NCBI RefSeq assembly: GCF_032854445.1
Contig: NC_088295.1
Span: 38,596,510 to 38,660,509 of the forward strand
Origin: Liolophura sinensis
Taxonomy: Eukaryota > Mollusca > Polyplacophora > Chitonida > Chitonidae
Direction of reading: 5' to 3'
Length of the DNA: 64,000 nucleotides
Under the pieces are notes generated by a model. It was not told the origin of the DNA. It saw only the letters and a program-made list of their open reading frames with translations, and made no database searches. Positions 35,201 to 46,270 of this stretch are shown piece after piece. A program made the position numbers and the translations under genes. The first letter of the stretch is position 1, and each line of letters begins with the position of its first letter.

Positions 35201-36402
35201 GCTCGAGTCGATTAGATTGGGTTACTGAACGTAACAGACTCAAGGGTCTGAGATGAGAGGGATAAATGTCACTCTATAAAACACCAGCATAGTTCAGAAA
35301 AGGGGAAATTAAGTAGTTATAAAGTATTACCAGAGTTGGTTTGTTTACAAAGTGTTTAATACGGTTAATTATGCCAATGCTGCGAGATATTTTTTTGCAT
35401 GTGTAACCGATATGGAATGTCCTGGAAAGTTTGCTGTTAAACATTATACTGAAAAATTTAAATTAGGAAACATAATCTATAACTGTCCCTTGCATAGAAA
35501 GCCGAGGAATTTCCGTAGGAGAAGAGGATGCTGGTCCGATGACCATACATTTAGTTTTGTTAATGTTTAACGATAGCTTGGTTGAAGTCATCCAGTCAAG
35601 AATCTTTTCGAATTCAGCAGACATGGTAGTGACTGCTTCATTTATATTTCTGGATGAGATACACACACTTGTGTCGTCGGCGAATAATACATATTTAGTA
35701 CAGTGGTGACATTAGTTATGTTGTTGACACAGCAAATAAATAAGATGGGCCCTAGGATATAGCCTCTGTTTCACAAACAATTATTACCATTTCGATGATA
35801 GGCCATTTCCAGCACTTGTTCTTTGACACCTCAATTGGTCTTAATATTAGATAAAAATTTACTAAGTTCTTGTTAATGATGTCAATCAACAGATATCCAT
35901 ACTGGTGGGACAAAAAAGTATAACGATTCCGTTTCGTTAGCAAGTATACGCGTTCGCCTTTAAGTCCCATAACTGAATTGTGCGATCTCAAAGCAAGTTC
36001 TTAGAACAAGGGGCATTTGTGACGGTGCCAAACTGGGTGACGTATCGTGAGTTCGACGGCAGCCGTCATTATGGTGGGAGGAAGCCGGTCAGAACCCGGG
36101 GTAAGCCCAGGACCATCCTCAAGTACATGTATTTCTAGGTGCATGAGCTACTTAGTATACATGTACGCCAATTCGATCTTCTCACATTTCTCTTTCAGCT
36201 CATGCACGACATGGCTGACCGTATGATCGTTGGGGAGGAGAACACAATCTTTGAACTCGGATCTTACATCTCACATTTGGCCCACGATGGAGCCGAGGAT
36301 ACAGTCGTCTTACCACACCTTAGTGAAAAGATGTTCTTGAAATACAAGGATTACAAGGATTGCTTCCATGCAACTGACCAGGCCGCACATCATGATTACT
36401 AA
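32233..36402 (+). CDS. Secreted ferritin-like protein 2 (five exons, 206 aa)
   Basis: Exons: 32233-32275, 33435-33535, 33865-34011, 34369-34494, 36199-36402; the first four have exactly the lengths (43, 101, 147, 126) and phases of gene 1, so the genes are tandem duplicates. The signal peptide is MIAIILLSVFAAAQ. The ferritin core is the same, with LIQLNLAATFQYIAK, REKLNDAKHLMK and ALEIEKN. The same ferroxidase losses occur (N for E27, K for E62, D for H65, E for Q141), and position 140 is also changed to G (MIVGEEN). The tail is shorter and again histidine-bearing (TDQAAHHDY). Exon 5 is nearly identical in DNA to that of gene 1 although other exons are well diverged. A secreted iron- or metal-binding role is inferred; catalysis is doubtful. 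Confidence 0.93.
32845..33135. repeat. Dispersed repeat family R, copy 3 (intron 1 of ferritin-like gene 2)
   Basis: AATGTGATGACCGCACAGCA, TATAGACCAGTGACGACTAA, then TAGCATCACTGCATTTTTTT and a CTGTGCTGTACGT end. It sits in intron 1, whereas the gene-1 copy is in intron 3, so the two insertions are independent. Confidence 0.8.
34590..35770 (-). mobile_element. LINE (non-LTR retrotransposon) 3' fragment in intron 4 of ferritin-like gene 2
   Basis: The reverse strand encodes the end of a reverse transcriptase. A palm piece with VLFADDTSVCIS (the FADD form of the catalytic Y/FxDD box) followed by WMTSTKLSLNINKTK lies at about 35690-35463. A separate frame at 35243-34845 has the typical C-terminal block HNYPTRTQ, PRGWNRLPISLKSIDSLSLF and ends in a stop. 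The two parts are in different frames and a short stretch between them is lost, so it is dead and heavily 5'-truncated. The region to about 34590 is probably its 3' UTR. A CR1/jockey-like clade is suggested by the C-terminal block only. Confidence 0.85.
36055..36112 (-). mobile_element. SINE family 1 fragment in intron 4 of ferritin-like gene 2
   Basis: GGCAGCCGTCATTATGGTGG and GAACCCGGGGTAAGCCCAGG match the reversed SINE-1 body; head and tail are missing. Confidence 0.65.
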
Positions 36403-36643
36403 GAGTATACTGGGTTAGATTTGCTATAGTTGGTCTTATACTTTCATGATCATTAAATGTGTTGAGCGACATTCATTTTGATGAGCTGGGAGAGAAGTAA
36501 CTGGTCCTGCACGGGTAGCGTATCATCTCGAGTAGTGTATCATAATAGTCTGAACAAAGTGGCTGTGATCTTTTACCAGTGTCGTTGTGATTTTCATCTG
36601 GATTAGTTTGATTTAATGTATTGCTTGCGAAAATAATGTTGGA

Positions 36644-36649
36644 AATAAA
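36644..36649 (+). terminator. Polyadenylation signal of ferritin-like gene 2
   Basis: AATAAA 242 bases after the stop, followed by an A-run. Confidence 0.65.
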
Positions 36650-37445
36650 AAAAATGACGAAAATATAATGTTATGATTTTACACTGCTTCGGTATTTACG
36701 TTACATAATTTTTTATCAGTTAAAATGCAAAAGTAATAGAAGGAAAATACCCGGTTCAACACATTAAGTCCGCTGAGCCATCATCGACTGACACACACAC
36801 TGACTGACAGAATACGATAGCACTTCTTATGACATGGAGTGAATGAATGACTGATTCACTGTTCGCTAAATTATGGCAAAGGCTACTGTTGGTTTGTTTC
36901 AAATCGTTATTTTATCATTGTATACCTCTACATTCCAGAATTTTTCACATTTTCAATGGTGGATAGTTTAATGAATGGCCTTAATTAAGCAAGTCACTGG
37001 CGAACTTCCGCACGTCCTCTCACACGTCATACTGGTGGAACGAAAACGATCTTCAGCAAAGTTCATATATTAAAAATCACCACTAGTCAAGGTCGTCGAC
37101 CGTTCATTGCCAACAATACCCCGAGAACAATGGACAAATGGGTATCTGGAAAATTACCCATTCGAAAATCAGCCCAGCTCATTTCTAACGCCCTGTTTGT
37201 GAACCCACCCGCGCTCACCAGCGATATATAGATTGACAATAGTTAACATTTCTGGTATAGCAGGACTTTGCAATACTGCGATAAGACTGGGCTACACAGA
37301 AGTATCAAGGTCATGTGAAACCTCTGGAGAAATATGTATAACCTGGACACGTAACCACAGAAGAGGCTAAAACTGGACTTGTTCACTCCCGTACAAAGGG
37401 AAACAACTCTTGTGGCAGTTGTAATATCCAAGCCACTTGTTTAAT
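36650..37445. other. Intergenic, nothing recognised
   Basis: No exon, RNA or repeat supported. Confidence 0.5.
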
Positions 37446-37696
37446 GATTATTTATTTGACTGGTGTTTTACGCTGTACTCAAGAATATACGACAGTGACC
37501 AGCATTATGGTGGGAGCAAACCGAGCAGAGCCAGTGGGAAACCCACAACCACGGTTGCTTGCAGACCTTCCCACCTTCGGTTGGAGAGGAAGCCAGCATA
37601 TGCTGGGCTTGAATTCACAGCGATTGCATTGGTGGGAATCTCCTGGGAAATTGGGCCGCGCTGGCATGCTAAGCCCCTCGACCACGGAGATCCCCA
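37446..37696 (-). mobile_element. SINE family 1, reversed, nearly full length
   Basis: Plus-strand reading: TTATTTGACTGGTGTTTTAC, then CCAGCATTATGGTGGGAGCA, GAGGAAGCCAGCATATGCTG and AGCGATTGCATTGGTGGGAA, ending near CCACGGAGATCCCCAT. It is diverged and interrupted in the A-box region. Frames of 72-109 codons here are shadows. Confidence 0.9.
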
Positions 37697-38050
37697 TTTA
37701 TCTAGTAGTCAGACAGTATTAATCGACAAATTTCAAGTTTGGAATTGTCATTTTCCTATAGAGTAATATCTTGTTTCTCTTGATTTGCTTTGCTTTGTAT
37801 GCAGAACGCCTGTGTCTACATGATGATACTGATTTTTATACATGCATTTCCCGGGTTTTGACGCCTTACCCAAGAAGCAGCGGAAACAGCGACATCTGGA
37901 TTTGAACACGGGATCTCAGTGATAATGGGCCCTGACCTGAGGCAGCGAGGTCTTTGGATGGGATTGAAGGCGATCAATGAATAAAGAAAATGACATTTTC
38001 TTTTTAAGACTATTTCATATGTTTCACATGATCACATCAACACGGGTTGA
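37697..38050. other. 3' flank of the minus-strand secreted-protein gene
   Basis: Should contain the 3' UTR of the gene ending at 38051; no clear AATAAA on the minus strand close by. A reversed B-box-like stretch near 37900 (GGATTTGAACACGGGATCT) may be an old SINE. Confidence 0.4.
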
Positions 38051-41000
38051 TCATGAATAATCATATGAGTAGATACAGTCATTGTACGCCCCTGCTGCTT
38101 GAACAGTCACGTGGCCTTTGGGGCGTACCTCCTGCCAATCGTACGTGTCCCACAGCATGACATATTGAAGGGAGGTTACTCTGTCATTCCTCTCGCCGTA
38201 ATCCAATTCGAAATAATAACCGTATAATGTATCGGTTCTATTTCGCCCGCTTGTGTCCGTCCACTTTATCTGAAAACGAAAAGAGCAAAATCAAACATTT
38301 AAGATTTTAGATAACGAAGATTAACCGTCTTTTAGAGCTGGCCTCTCACCAATGCGGTCGCTGGGAGTTCAAGTCCAACTCATGCTGGCTTCTTATCCGT
38401 GGGAAGGTCTGTCTGCAACCTGCGGATGGTAGTGGGTTTCTTCCGGGCTCTGTCCGGTTCCCTCCAAACATAATGCTGGTCGTAAGTGGTATAAGTAAAA
38501 CGACAATCAAATAAATGAATAAACGGTAAAGAGGGGGGCTACTTGATCTGACTTTAGGAAGAATGAGTATATCCAAGGACGGTGTCGTCGTCATATGACT
38601 GAAAAATTGTTGAGTACGACGTTAAACCCCAAGCACTCACTCACTCACTCCAAGGACGGTGAATGAGAAAAAAGTCTTACCTTGAACGATTGTGTTTCTC
38701 CATCCAAATTGTAACCCAACACAACCACTGACAGATTATAAGGTGAATGAAAAGAGCAGTTTGATATGATTGGTCTTTCTTTATCGGCAATGATTTCACT
38801 AGCCAAAGATTTGTTGTATTTTCTTGTCACACACAAGTAATCTGCATCCCAAGAGAAACTGATGATTTTCTGGACGTCCGCCCCAGCCACAGTGATCGCA
38901 CGGTCAACCCGGGATTTGCTCGTCCTCTCCAGTAACTCTCCCATACCCGAAGCCGAGGGGTCGACAGGAAGACACGGGTCATCCCGAACATACTCGAACG
39001 CTTCTACATTCAGCCAAAATTCAAACGGGACGCCTTGCTTTACAAGTAAATCGTGAGCTGTACCGAAGGCACGAAAAACCTAAAAAGTATAACGTCTTCA
39101 AAAACCGTACATTTTGTTGATGGATAAATGAATAGAAATTCCGATAATAATATAGGCCTTCGTGTTTACATGTATATTAAATATTTTGCTTGTATATACG
39201 GGATAATGTACTGAGCTAATCTAACAACACTCATGGGAATTTATAGCGCTTTTTCAGATATCTAACAAAACAAGCAAAGCCTACTCAAATAAGAGGCTGT
39301 GGACAGTATACATTATAAGCATACACTATATAGGATGCAGTGGGACTTGTCTTTCAATCATGTAAACATTAATTCATTGTTAGAAATTTATCCGTTAAAA
39401 ATTATATACCTTTGCCTGTTGTGTTTGTATTACTTATGTGTTTATTTCTTTATTTTCGACCTCGAGAGAGCCAGAACAGTTATTATGTTTACGTTGTGTA
39501 AATCCACTTGACGGTATCCATGTGAAGACCTACATGTACAAATTATAGGTCGACGTGATTTGGTAAGAAATGTTGCCAAAACTTGATTTTGTGAAAGTGG
39601 ACTCTGGGTATGATGGGACTGCACGTTTGATGCATGTGTGCTTTGTGCAAAATATCTGCGCTATCCTCACAACTAACACTGCTCTGAACTGAGAATACAT
39701 ATGTCTTCTTGTCCCTAGGCAAGCAATTTAATGTTTGTCATAAACTGTATGTGCTTAAAAAGCAGAACTCAGAACGGGAAAGAATCCAGATTGTGATTAG
39801 TACATTGTTCTGTAATAAAGAAGAAGTGTACACATTTTAAACTTTCTACACCGAAATATTTTAATTGTAGCTGTGCTTGAATTTTGACTAAAGTGTTAAG
39901 ACGTTTGATAATTACGGGTTTAGTCTTCCACCAATCAGAATTGCACCTCTATGTAACAGTGTATACAGATTCCTCACCTGCTGGTTGCTGGCCGAGAACG
40001 CCTGTCTGTATGTGACCCCAGGGCTGATTGTAGGTTGTCGGTAGCGGAGGATTTCATAAAGCATAGGGTCAACTGTTTTTACTGGAAGATCGATTTGAGT
40101 GTCCCAAAAATAGCAGCCTTTGCCCGCGCCTCTTCCCTCCTGCACAGCTATGACGTCAACCACACCCAGATTGGCAATGGCGGTGAAACCACGGACATGA
40201 TCAGAAACAGTAGCGTTCAACTCGGAAAGATTGAGGTCTATAAAGGGCGACAAGACGAATTCCTTTTGATAGCGTCTGATCATTTGCCCAAGGTTTTTGT
40301 ACAAATTTAAGTAAAACCCCGCTAGATTCCTCTGTTTTTTGGAACCCGGTGTAACTTGGGCTAAACAGACTTCATCCGTGGAATAATATCCTTTCAGCGT
40401 CGAATACAGACTGATTTCTCTCGAAGTCAGCCGTGAATACCTTTGCTTATGTTCGAAGAGTATTCGGTCAACCCATGCGAAATAGACATCTGTCAGTGTT
40501 GTATCAAAACCTCCACCACTGTCAACTGGAAAAGCCGGAAGTCCAAAGTAGACATTCATGCTCCTATTATAAGCGCCCTCTAGCAACAAAGAGTGGGAAT
40601 CGGTTCCAGAAAATGTTGTGAAAAGTACATAAACCTCTGATCCCTGTGGAAAATCGCATGGTGTTCTGTAAACAAATAAATGTATTAATCTGACATATTG
40701 TCGACGGCAAAAAAATTGTGCTTCTATTTTAAACGTCATCTACACAGACTTCCAGGCGCATATTGACATATACCTGACTTTGATTGGACAATTGAATGTT
40801 CAGTTTTATTCACTTTTCGAAAAATATAGGCCTGTGGCATTCACTTAGGAGTCTGATAGAACTAATTTTTGTATTTAGGTGAACCAACTATAAAAAATGT
40901 GAATTTCTTCTGGCCATTTGTCCCTTTGATGTTCATGTTGAAATTTATTAGTCAGCCATTTGTATGCTAAATGTTATTTTAAAGTGAAAAAAATTTTGCC

Positions 41001-42803
41001 ACTATATACACATAGACAAAATGATATAGGACACAGTTATCACAGAAAAACATGTAAGTTCAGCATTAGGGATATGGCACTGACGACAATTCACTCCTAA
41101 TAGGCATGTTTTAGAAGCCCTTATGAACTTGGCCAATCACTAGCTCTGAAAGTCACGTGATAATTGGCTGTCAGGTCAAAAAACCTATCAGCTCTCGATT
41201 GTCAGTGTGATTTCTTATAGTGGATAGACAGATATCAGTTCAATAAACTGGTTTTGCGGGTAGCAATATATTAAACTGATACATATTGAACCACACATTC
41301 TTGAGCAGGGAACTGAGAACGGCTGCCCAGGATACTGCAGTCACTTGTCACGGTGAGCTGAGAAGAAAACCGCCTTGAGAGAGTCATTGCTTGAAGAAAA
41401 ATTCTGCGACTTTGCATTGTTTTTCCTTAGCAAAGTCAGATTTATTACGAAAATATCTTCCCAAAATCTGAATGAAAGGGTCTGTTATCAAACAGAAGGT
41501 AAATTCCCTGAAGTATGTACAGCCAGCTAGACCAAATGCTTATACCCATGCAGGATGAAGACGAGCAGGACTGCTAAAACACGACGCTTGTGTGCGCGAA
41601 CATCGCCCTGACCGAGAGCTAAACTAAAAGAAACATCCGCCCTTTGAACACGGAACAGAGCTGACACTCTTTGGTTGGGTATCAGGTGTTTTTGTTTGTA
41701 TTCTCTCATTGTCACATTGTTTATACCGATGGTACGGGAGATCGCCTAGGTTTTGTAATGTCACTCTAGATACCTATAAGATGACAAAATGGCGTCTCCA
41801 CATGAGTGGCTAGGTAGTGACGACTGTTTGCTATTCATTTTGTTAATAATTAGTGCAGATTTTTAAAAATATTTTTAGAACATTTCTGGAATACTACTTT
41901 ATTAATTAATTCAGCTTTAATGGATGATTTTATGTTCACTTTAAAAGTCCTGTTACGGGATTGTTATGGTAACACGCATTCAGTGCCTTGTGGTTCGGAT
42001 ATTTACCAATAATACATTTTGCCTCTACTTGTTGTTTTTCTTAGTCAGAAATGTATGTTCAGGTTTCTCCTTCCCTTGTATATGTCTCACTATATGCTCT
42101 GTAAGCTACATACAGGAAATGCCAAGTAACATCATTCTTTATTCTCCACTTCAAATTAGGCCCTGTTAGATTCATTTTTATGGCCTGAAAGCGTCCTCTA
42201 ACGTGCTGATAAACACCTTACCATGGATTTGTAATTATTTACACAATGCATGCTTTTGAAAAAGAAAAGGTGTTGTTCATCTGGTCATTTAACGGCTCAT
42301 CACACTGGCTGCATGATACCCAATTTCATCCGTTTACAGTCCTAATTTTACCTTGGTCGAGTTGTCGGTAAAACAATCCTATAATATATCCTTGAGCTGT
42401 TGAGGCGGCGATCATATTTAGGACAGAGCATAACATCCTTGCCGAAGTCTTCTTCATACTCATACGTCAGAAAACCGCTCACTTTCAAACCAAGGGAAGA
42501 TAACTCTGAACGCGCTTCTTCCCAGCAGCGCGTTCCTGTCACCTTCGTCGCGCTTTTCGTACTTCCACACCAAACGAAGTTAGGGTTACGACTGAGCTCG
42601 CCTTCGGTCCGTTTAATGATTGGGGGAGCTCGCTGCCATATTGAGTCAGCTCCAAACTTCTGATAACTGTCCAAAGCCTGGGCCCATTCTTCGCGGCTGT
42701 ATCTGTCCCGAAACCACGAGGCTGTTATGGGGTAGGCAGAACTGGGAACCAGCTGCATTAAGATGGCGAGCAGAACGAACCAAGGGGCATAAAGTGGAAC
42801 CAT
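38051..42803 (-). CDS. Secreted protein resembling the DUF4434 / TIM-barrel hydrolase-like group (four exons, 585 aa)
   Basis: Minus-strand exons: 42803-42352, 40665-39978, 39079-38681, 38269-38051, with GT-AG introns and phases that join cleanly (152-base-plus-two, then phase 0, 0). The start gives a signal peptide (VPLYAPWFVLLAILMQLVPS) followed by a ~560-residue ectodomain with no further membrane segment. Conserved-looking blocks include EEDFGKDVMLCPKYDRR, YYSTDEVCLAQ, FVLSPFIDLN, IAVQEGRGAGKGCYFW, PFEFWLNVEAFEYVRDDPCL and VAGADVQKIISFSWD. Acidic residues at strand-end-like positions (TDE, QEGRG, NVEAFE) suit a glycoside-hydrolase-like barrel. The DUF4434 assignment is from memory of such blocks and is not certain; enzymatic activity is inference. 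Several N-X-S/T sequons support secretion. It stands alone; no operon logic applies. Confidence 0.88.
38336..38518 (+). mobile_element. SINE family 1, 5'-truncated, in intron 3 of the secreted-protein gene
   Basis: Begins at GCTGGCCTCTCACCAATGCG (head lost), with GAGTTCAAGTCCAACTCATG and a tail reduced to AAAACGACAATCAAATAAAT. Antisense to the host gene. Confidence 0.88.
38572..38661 (+). mobile_element. SINE family 2 tail-only insertion with 13-bp target duplication
   Basis: Only ~65 bp of family-2 tail are present (CGTCGTCATATGACTGAAAA through GTACGACGTTAAACCCCAAG to CACTCACTCACTC). TCCAAGGACGGTG is exact at 38572-38584 and 38649-38661. Part of that word, CCAAGGAC, is also family consensus, so microhomology may have set the junction. 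Confidence 0.85.
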
Positions 42804-44109
42804 TTTACCACCACGTATGATTGGACCAACTACTTAGCTAGGTATGCGCAAATGCATACCTTTGCAAGCTACATTGTACAAGTGGGTGGTATTTATCAGA
42901 TAGGCCTACTGGTATGATCAGATTCAAGTTTAGGGACAAAGGGCAGTTAACATCAGAATATAGCTACATAAGGTGACCTGGGGTATACTATACTCTAGTG
43001 TACACTCTATACACCGCTTCCCTTACAACGCTATATTAAATGTGTACTGTCATATCACTTTAGTACCAGCACCATGTAGGAGATCGTGGACAAGCTGACA
43101 TGGAATATTGTATATCCGTACATTATATCTTGCATTCCTCCACTAGCTATATTACTTCAAGCACCTGAAAACAAGTATTGTACGGCTGTACGGTATATTG
43201 TCCTTCTCGGCTATGTCAATGTCTATGTATGCCTTGTTACTCTTAAGTAGGACTTTCATGTTGTCCTGTTTGTTGCGCGCAGGCGATAACAAAGTACTTT
43301 GTATGCCCGGGCGGCCGGGGGGGGGGGGGGAGGGGAGTCGGCCCCAGTGCGAGAAACTGTGCACTTGAAGTAGCGAAACTGACTACAGCTGTGAGTGACA
43401 GATCCTCACACACTTGTTCTGTTTCGCTTTTCTTTTCCTATTATTGGCAAACATGCGACTAAATATGTAACAAATGTAACTTTCAGCCTTACACTTCCGC
43501 TACGCATAGCATGTTAGTGTTAATGATACGTTTATTTTATACATGACGGCCTTTATCTTTACTCACACAAAAGTATGCTTCCAAAGAAAAAAAGGTGTAA
43601 CCTGTCCTCGACAGTAACTTTGTTAGGGCACTGTAGTATGGAGGATGCCTCACATCACAAACTAATCACATTCTAAAGTTTGTTTTACATATGAAGACAA
43701 GCGTTAACCGAAACGGAACTTTGATAGCACGCTTGAAAGTGTCAGTAAAGACATTCTTGTGGTTAACGTTGATATTCATTCTGTAAATTAAAAACACAAT
43801 GCCTCGTTTAAACGAAAAATTGGCGTTTTTGATCGAGAGTGCATTTTTGGCGGGTTATTACGAAGTAACCATTTCTTTTATGACCATTTAACTTTCATGG
43901 GTGCTTCGACCGAGATTTATACTTCTGATCTGGAAATTTACAGAATCGTGCTGGGATTTTGAAATTTGCACCTAGGAAATTCGTGTACTACTAAAACCAT
44001 AAGGTCAAAGCGTTCAAAATCGATAAATGGCAAAACCCATTTCCAAAAGAATTTGAAACACAAGTTGCCAAATGGATATGTAGTATAATATATAAATATT
44101 CAGTAAAGC
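42804..44109. other. Intergenic, upstream of the minus-strand secreted-protein gene
   Basis: No exon recognised. A G-run of about 20 bases at 43317-43336 within CGGGCGGCCGGGGG is a G-quadruplex candidate. The promoter of the gene starting at 42803 should lie near 42810-42950; GATAAATACC on the minus strand at about 42895 is a weak TATA candidate. Confidence 0.45.
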
Positions 44110-44800
44110 TGGTATTAACATGTAAGAGAGAAGCAGTCAACAGGTTTCACTAAGGCTGGGAAGGCAGTCGATATTCTAGATATGACATTGAAATCGAACT
44201 TGAACTGGAGGATGGACCCTCTGTTGTTAAGAGTGGGATTTTTAATCTTTACCAAAAAGGCTTCCTTAACCCCTCTCTCAAACCACTGGGGCTCCTTGGA
44301 TAAAATATTTACGTTATCCCCATTAAAAATGTGACCTGAATTACATATATGTTGTAATCCAGCAGAATCATAGCCACTAGATGCCGGGTTTTGATGTTCT
44401 TTAACATGATACTTAGTGGCTGTTGTGTTTCACCACATGAATCCCTTCATGTGTTTTCACCACATTTTATTTCATACACCACACCACTTTTCTTGTCTTT
44501 GATGGGCTTGTCCTTAGGTCGAACATATTTTCTCAGTTTCTGATATGATTTTAAGGCTGTTTTTATAGAATGTTGCACGATAATTCTTCTGATTTCTTTC
44601 CGATAAACCTTGTACATAGGGTTGAGTTATAGTACTAGTAGTACTTCTTGTTTGTATGTCAGTGGGCGTCTCGGGGAGATTACTTTTCAAGGCATTGTGA
44701 ATGACCCAGTTTTGATAGGCACGAGCTTTGAGTGTTTTTTGTATATGGGTGTTCTCAACCTGTACAGTGGCGTCAGCGCTTATTACTGTTTAAGCTCTTT
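44110..44800 (-). mobile_element. Penelope-like element remnant (linker and GIY-YIG endonuclease region)
   Basis: Reverse-strand pieces match the C-terminal half of Penelope-like retroelements: YVQGLSERNQK before a lysine-rich linker, then a KPIKDKKSGVVYEIKCG block, the start of a GIY-YIG-type endonuclease, and a late NPTLNNRGSILQFKF stretch. It is a broken fragment with several breaks and no reverse-transcriptase core in the window; it looks old. The 108-codon plus-strand frame at 44610-44936 is a shadow. Confidence 0.82.
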
Positions 44801-45319
44801 TAAAGAGAACCTCAACATGGTAAAATTTGCTCACTCGTGTAAAACTGTATTATATTCAGATTCTGTCAGTATATACCAGCTCCAGTTGTCTCATTGCTTA
44901 AAATTGTATAGGCCCTTTTGTATACTTCAACCGTGAACGTGAACTGTGTTCACCATGAAACTTGTACATACTGATTTGTTCACTTTGTTTTTGTATGTAA
45001 CTTTAATATAAATAGGAATTCTTTTTGTTTAACAGCTTACTCTTTTGAAGGCGACAGGTTGTCACCGCAACGTCAGTAAATAATATACATTGGCCAGTAG
45101 AACAGTTTTATAGGTTATCTCTTATAGTATACTAACCTGGATGTCTGAAAATCTACATTCCTATATGCCGTCTGATATCAAAGTATATGACAATCATCCA
45201 ACAATTTTAATACACGTGTGTGAAGATTGCTTCTTACGAAATTGTTACGAAAACTCTGAAAGTATGTATGTGTGTATTTCTGGAGGGTTAAAGTCGTACT
45301 CAGTAACAGTTTTTTTTTT
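44801..45319. other. Intergenic, nothing recognised
   Basis: No supported gene. A 76-codon frame at 45141-45371 has no family resemblance and runs into the SINE-3 copy. Confidence 0.5.
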
Positions 45320-45556
45320 CATTCACATGACGACGATTGGGTGTGTATACGCATGCTGTGTCTTCTTATGACAGGGCGAGTCCAAGCCGCCAAGGTTCTG
45401 CCGCCACTGAAGTAACATCTCGAAGACAACAAGCATGATACCCCACCTAATCACATTATGCTAACGCCGAGCCAGCCAGTACTGTTTCCTTGCTATAACC
45501 TTTTAGTACTGAGTGTTTAGCGAGGCAGCAGCAAGTACCATTTTTAAAGCCTCTGG
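45320..45556 (-). mobile_element. SINE family 3, reversed
   Basis: The reverse strand reads GCTGCTGCCTCGCTAAACAC, ATAATGTGATTAGGTGGGGT, GCGGCTTGGACTCGCCCTGT and AAGAAGACACAGCATGCGTA, matching the 15.8-kb copy throughout the body. The tRNA-like head appears lost. Confidence 0.75.
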
Positions 45557-45874
45557 TAACTCTAAAAGTACTCTTAATGTAATCTTACTATTAAAATACG
45601 AAATTTTTAAGATATAGTGCAGTCCACTGTTTTGAAGTTAAAACTAAGTCTTAGTCCTGATTAATGGCACTTTCACTCTGATATCATTTTAAGTCACTTC
45701 TTGGAGTAGTGTCATCCCGCACCTTTATCGTGTAGCACCTATGACTTTCGTAGCACCCGTTTAACACTTCGCAGTTTTTATGGCTAGTAGCTCCCATCTG
45801 TCGGTGAGATCTCCAAAAGATTTGGTGAGTTTTCCAATGGGCGCTGCCTTCCACATGATAGGTCTGTGTGTGAT

Positions 45875-46240
45875 GAGAACACAGCATTTGGAGTCATTCT
45901 AGGCCACTACCCTATAGGCTTATAATTGTCACCGGCGTGTAAGCGAAGTATTCTTGAGTACGGCGTAAACACCAATCAAATAAAATAAATAAGTAAATGA
46001 ATTATCAATGAAGGAATATGACCAAATAAATAAATAAATAAATCCAATTCACTGCAGCTAGCATCACTGCATTTTCAGCTTACGTCACAGTGCGGATAGA
46101 GGGACGTGTAATTTGTCCCTACTATTTAAGCATAAAACTCTGACGGAGGTGAATTGACAATGTAAGAGGCTGTATTTCACTGTTTATGTGTGACCATTTG
46201 TCAACTATCACACTCTCGTTGCTCTGGTTTGAGTCTATGC
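45875..46240. repeat. Dispersed repeat family R, copy 4, split by a SINE
   Basis: GTGATGAGAACACAGCATTT begins the copy and it resumes at TAGCATCACTGCATTTTCAG near 46060, ending around CTATGCTGTAAG. The gap holds the SINE-1 tail at 45931-46000 and an AAATA-rich run. Confidence 0.75.
45931..46000 (+). mobile_element. SINE family 1 tail inserted in repeat R
   Basis: GTATTCTTGAGTACGGCGTA, AACACCAATCAAATAAAATA. A 5'-truncated insertion nested inside the repeat-R copy, hence younger than it. Confidence 0.85.
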
Positions 46241-46270
46241 TGTAAGTTTTTTTTGATATACGTATAACCT

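Noticed and set aside
44610-44936. 108-codon plus-strand frame
   Set aside because: The first half is the antisense of the Penelope-like fragment; the rest has no domain or splice context.
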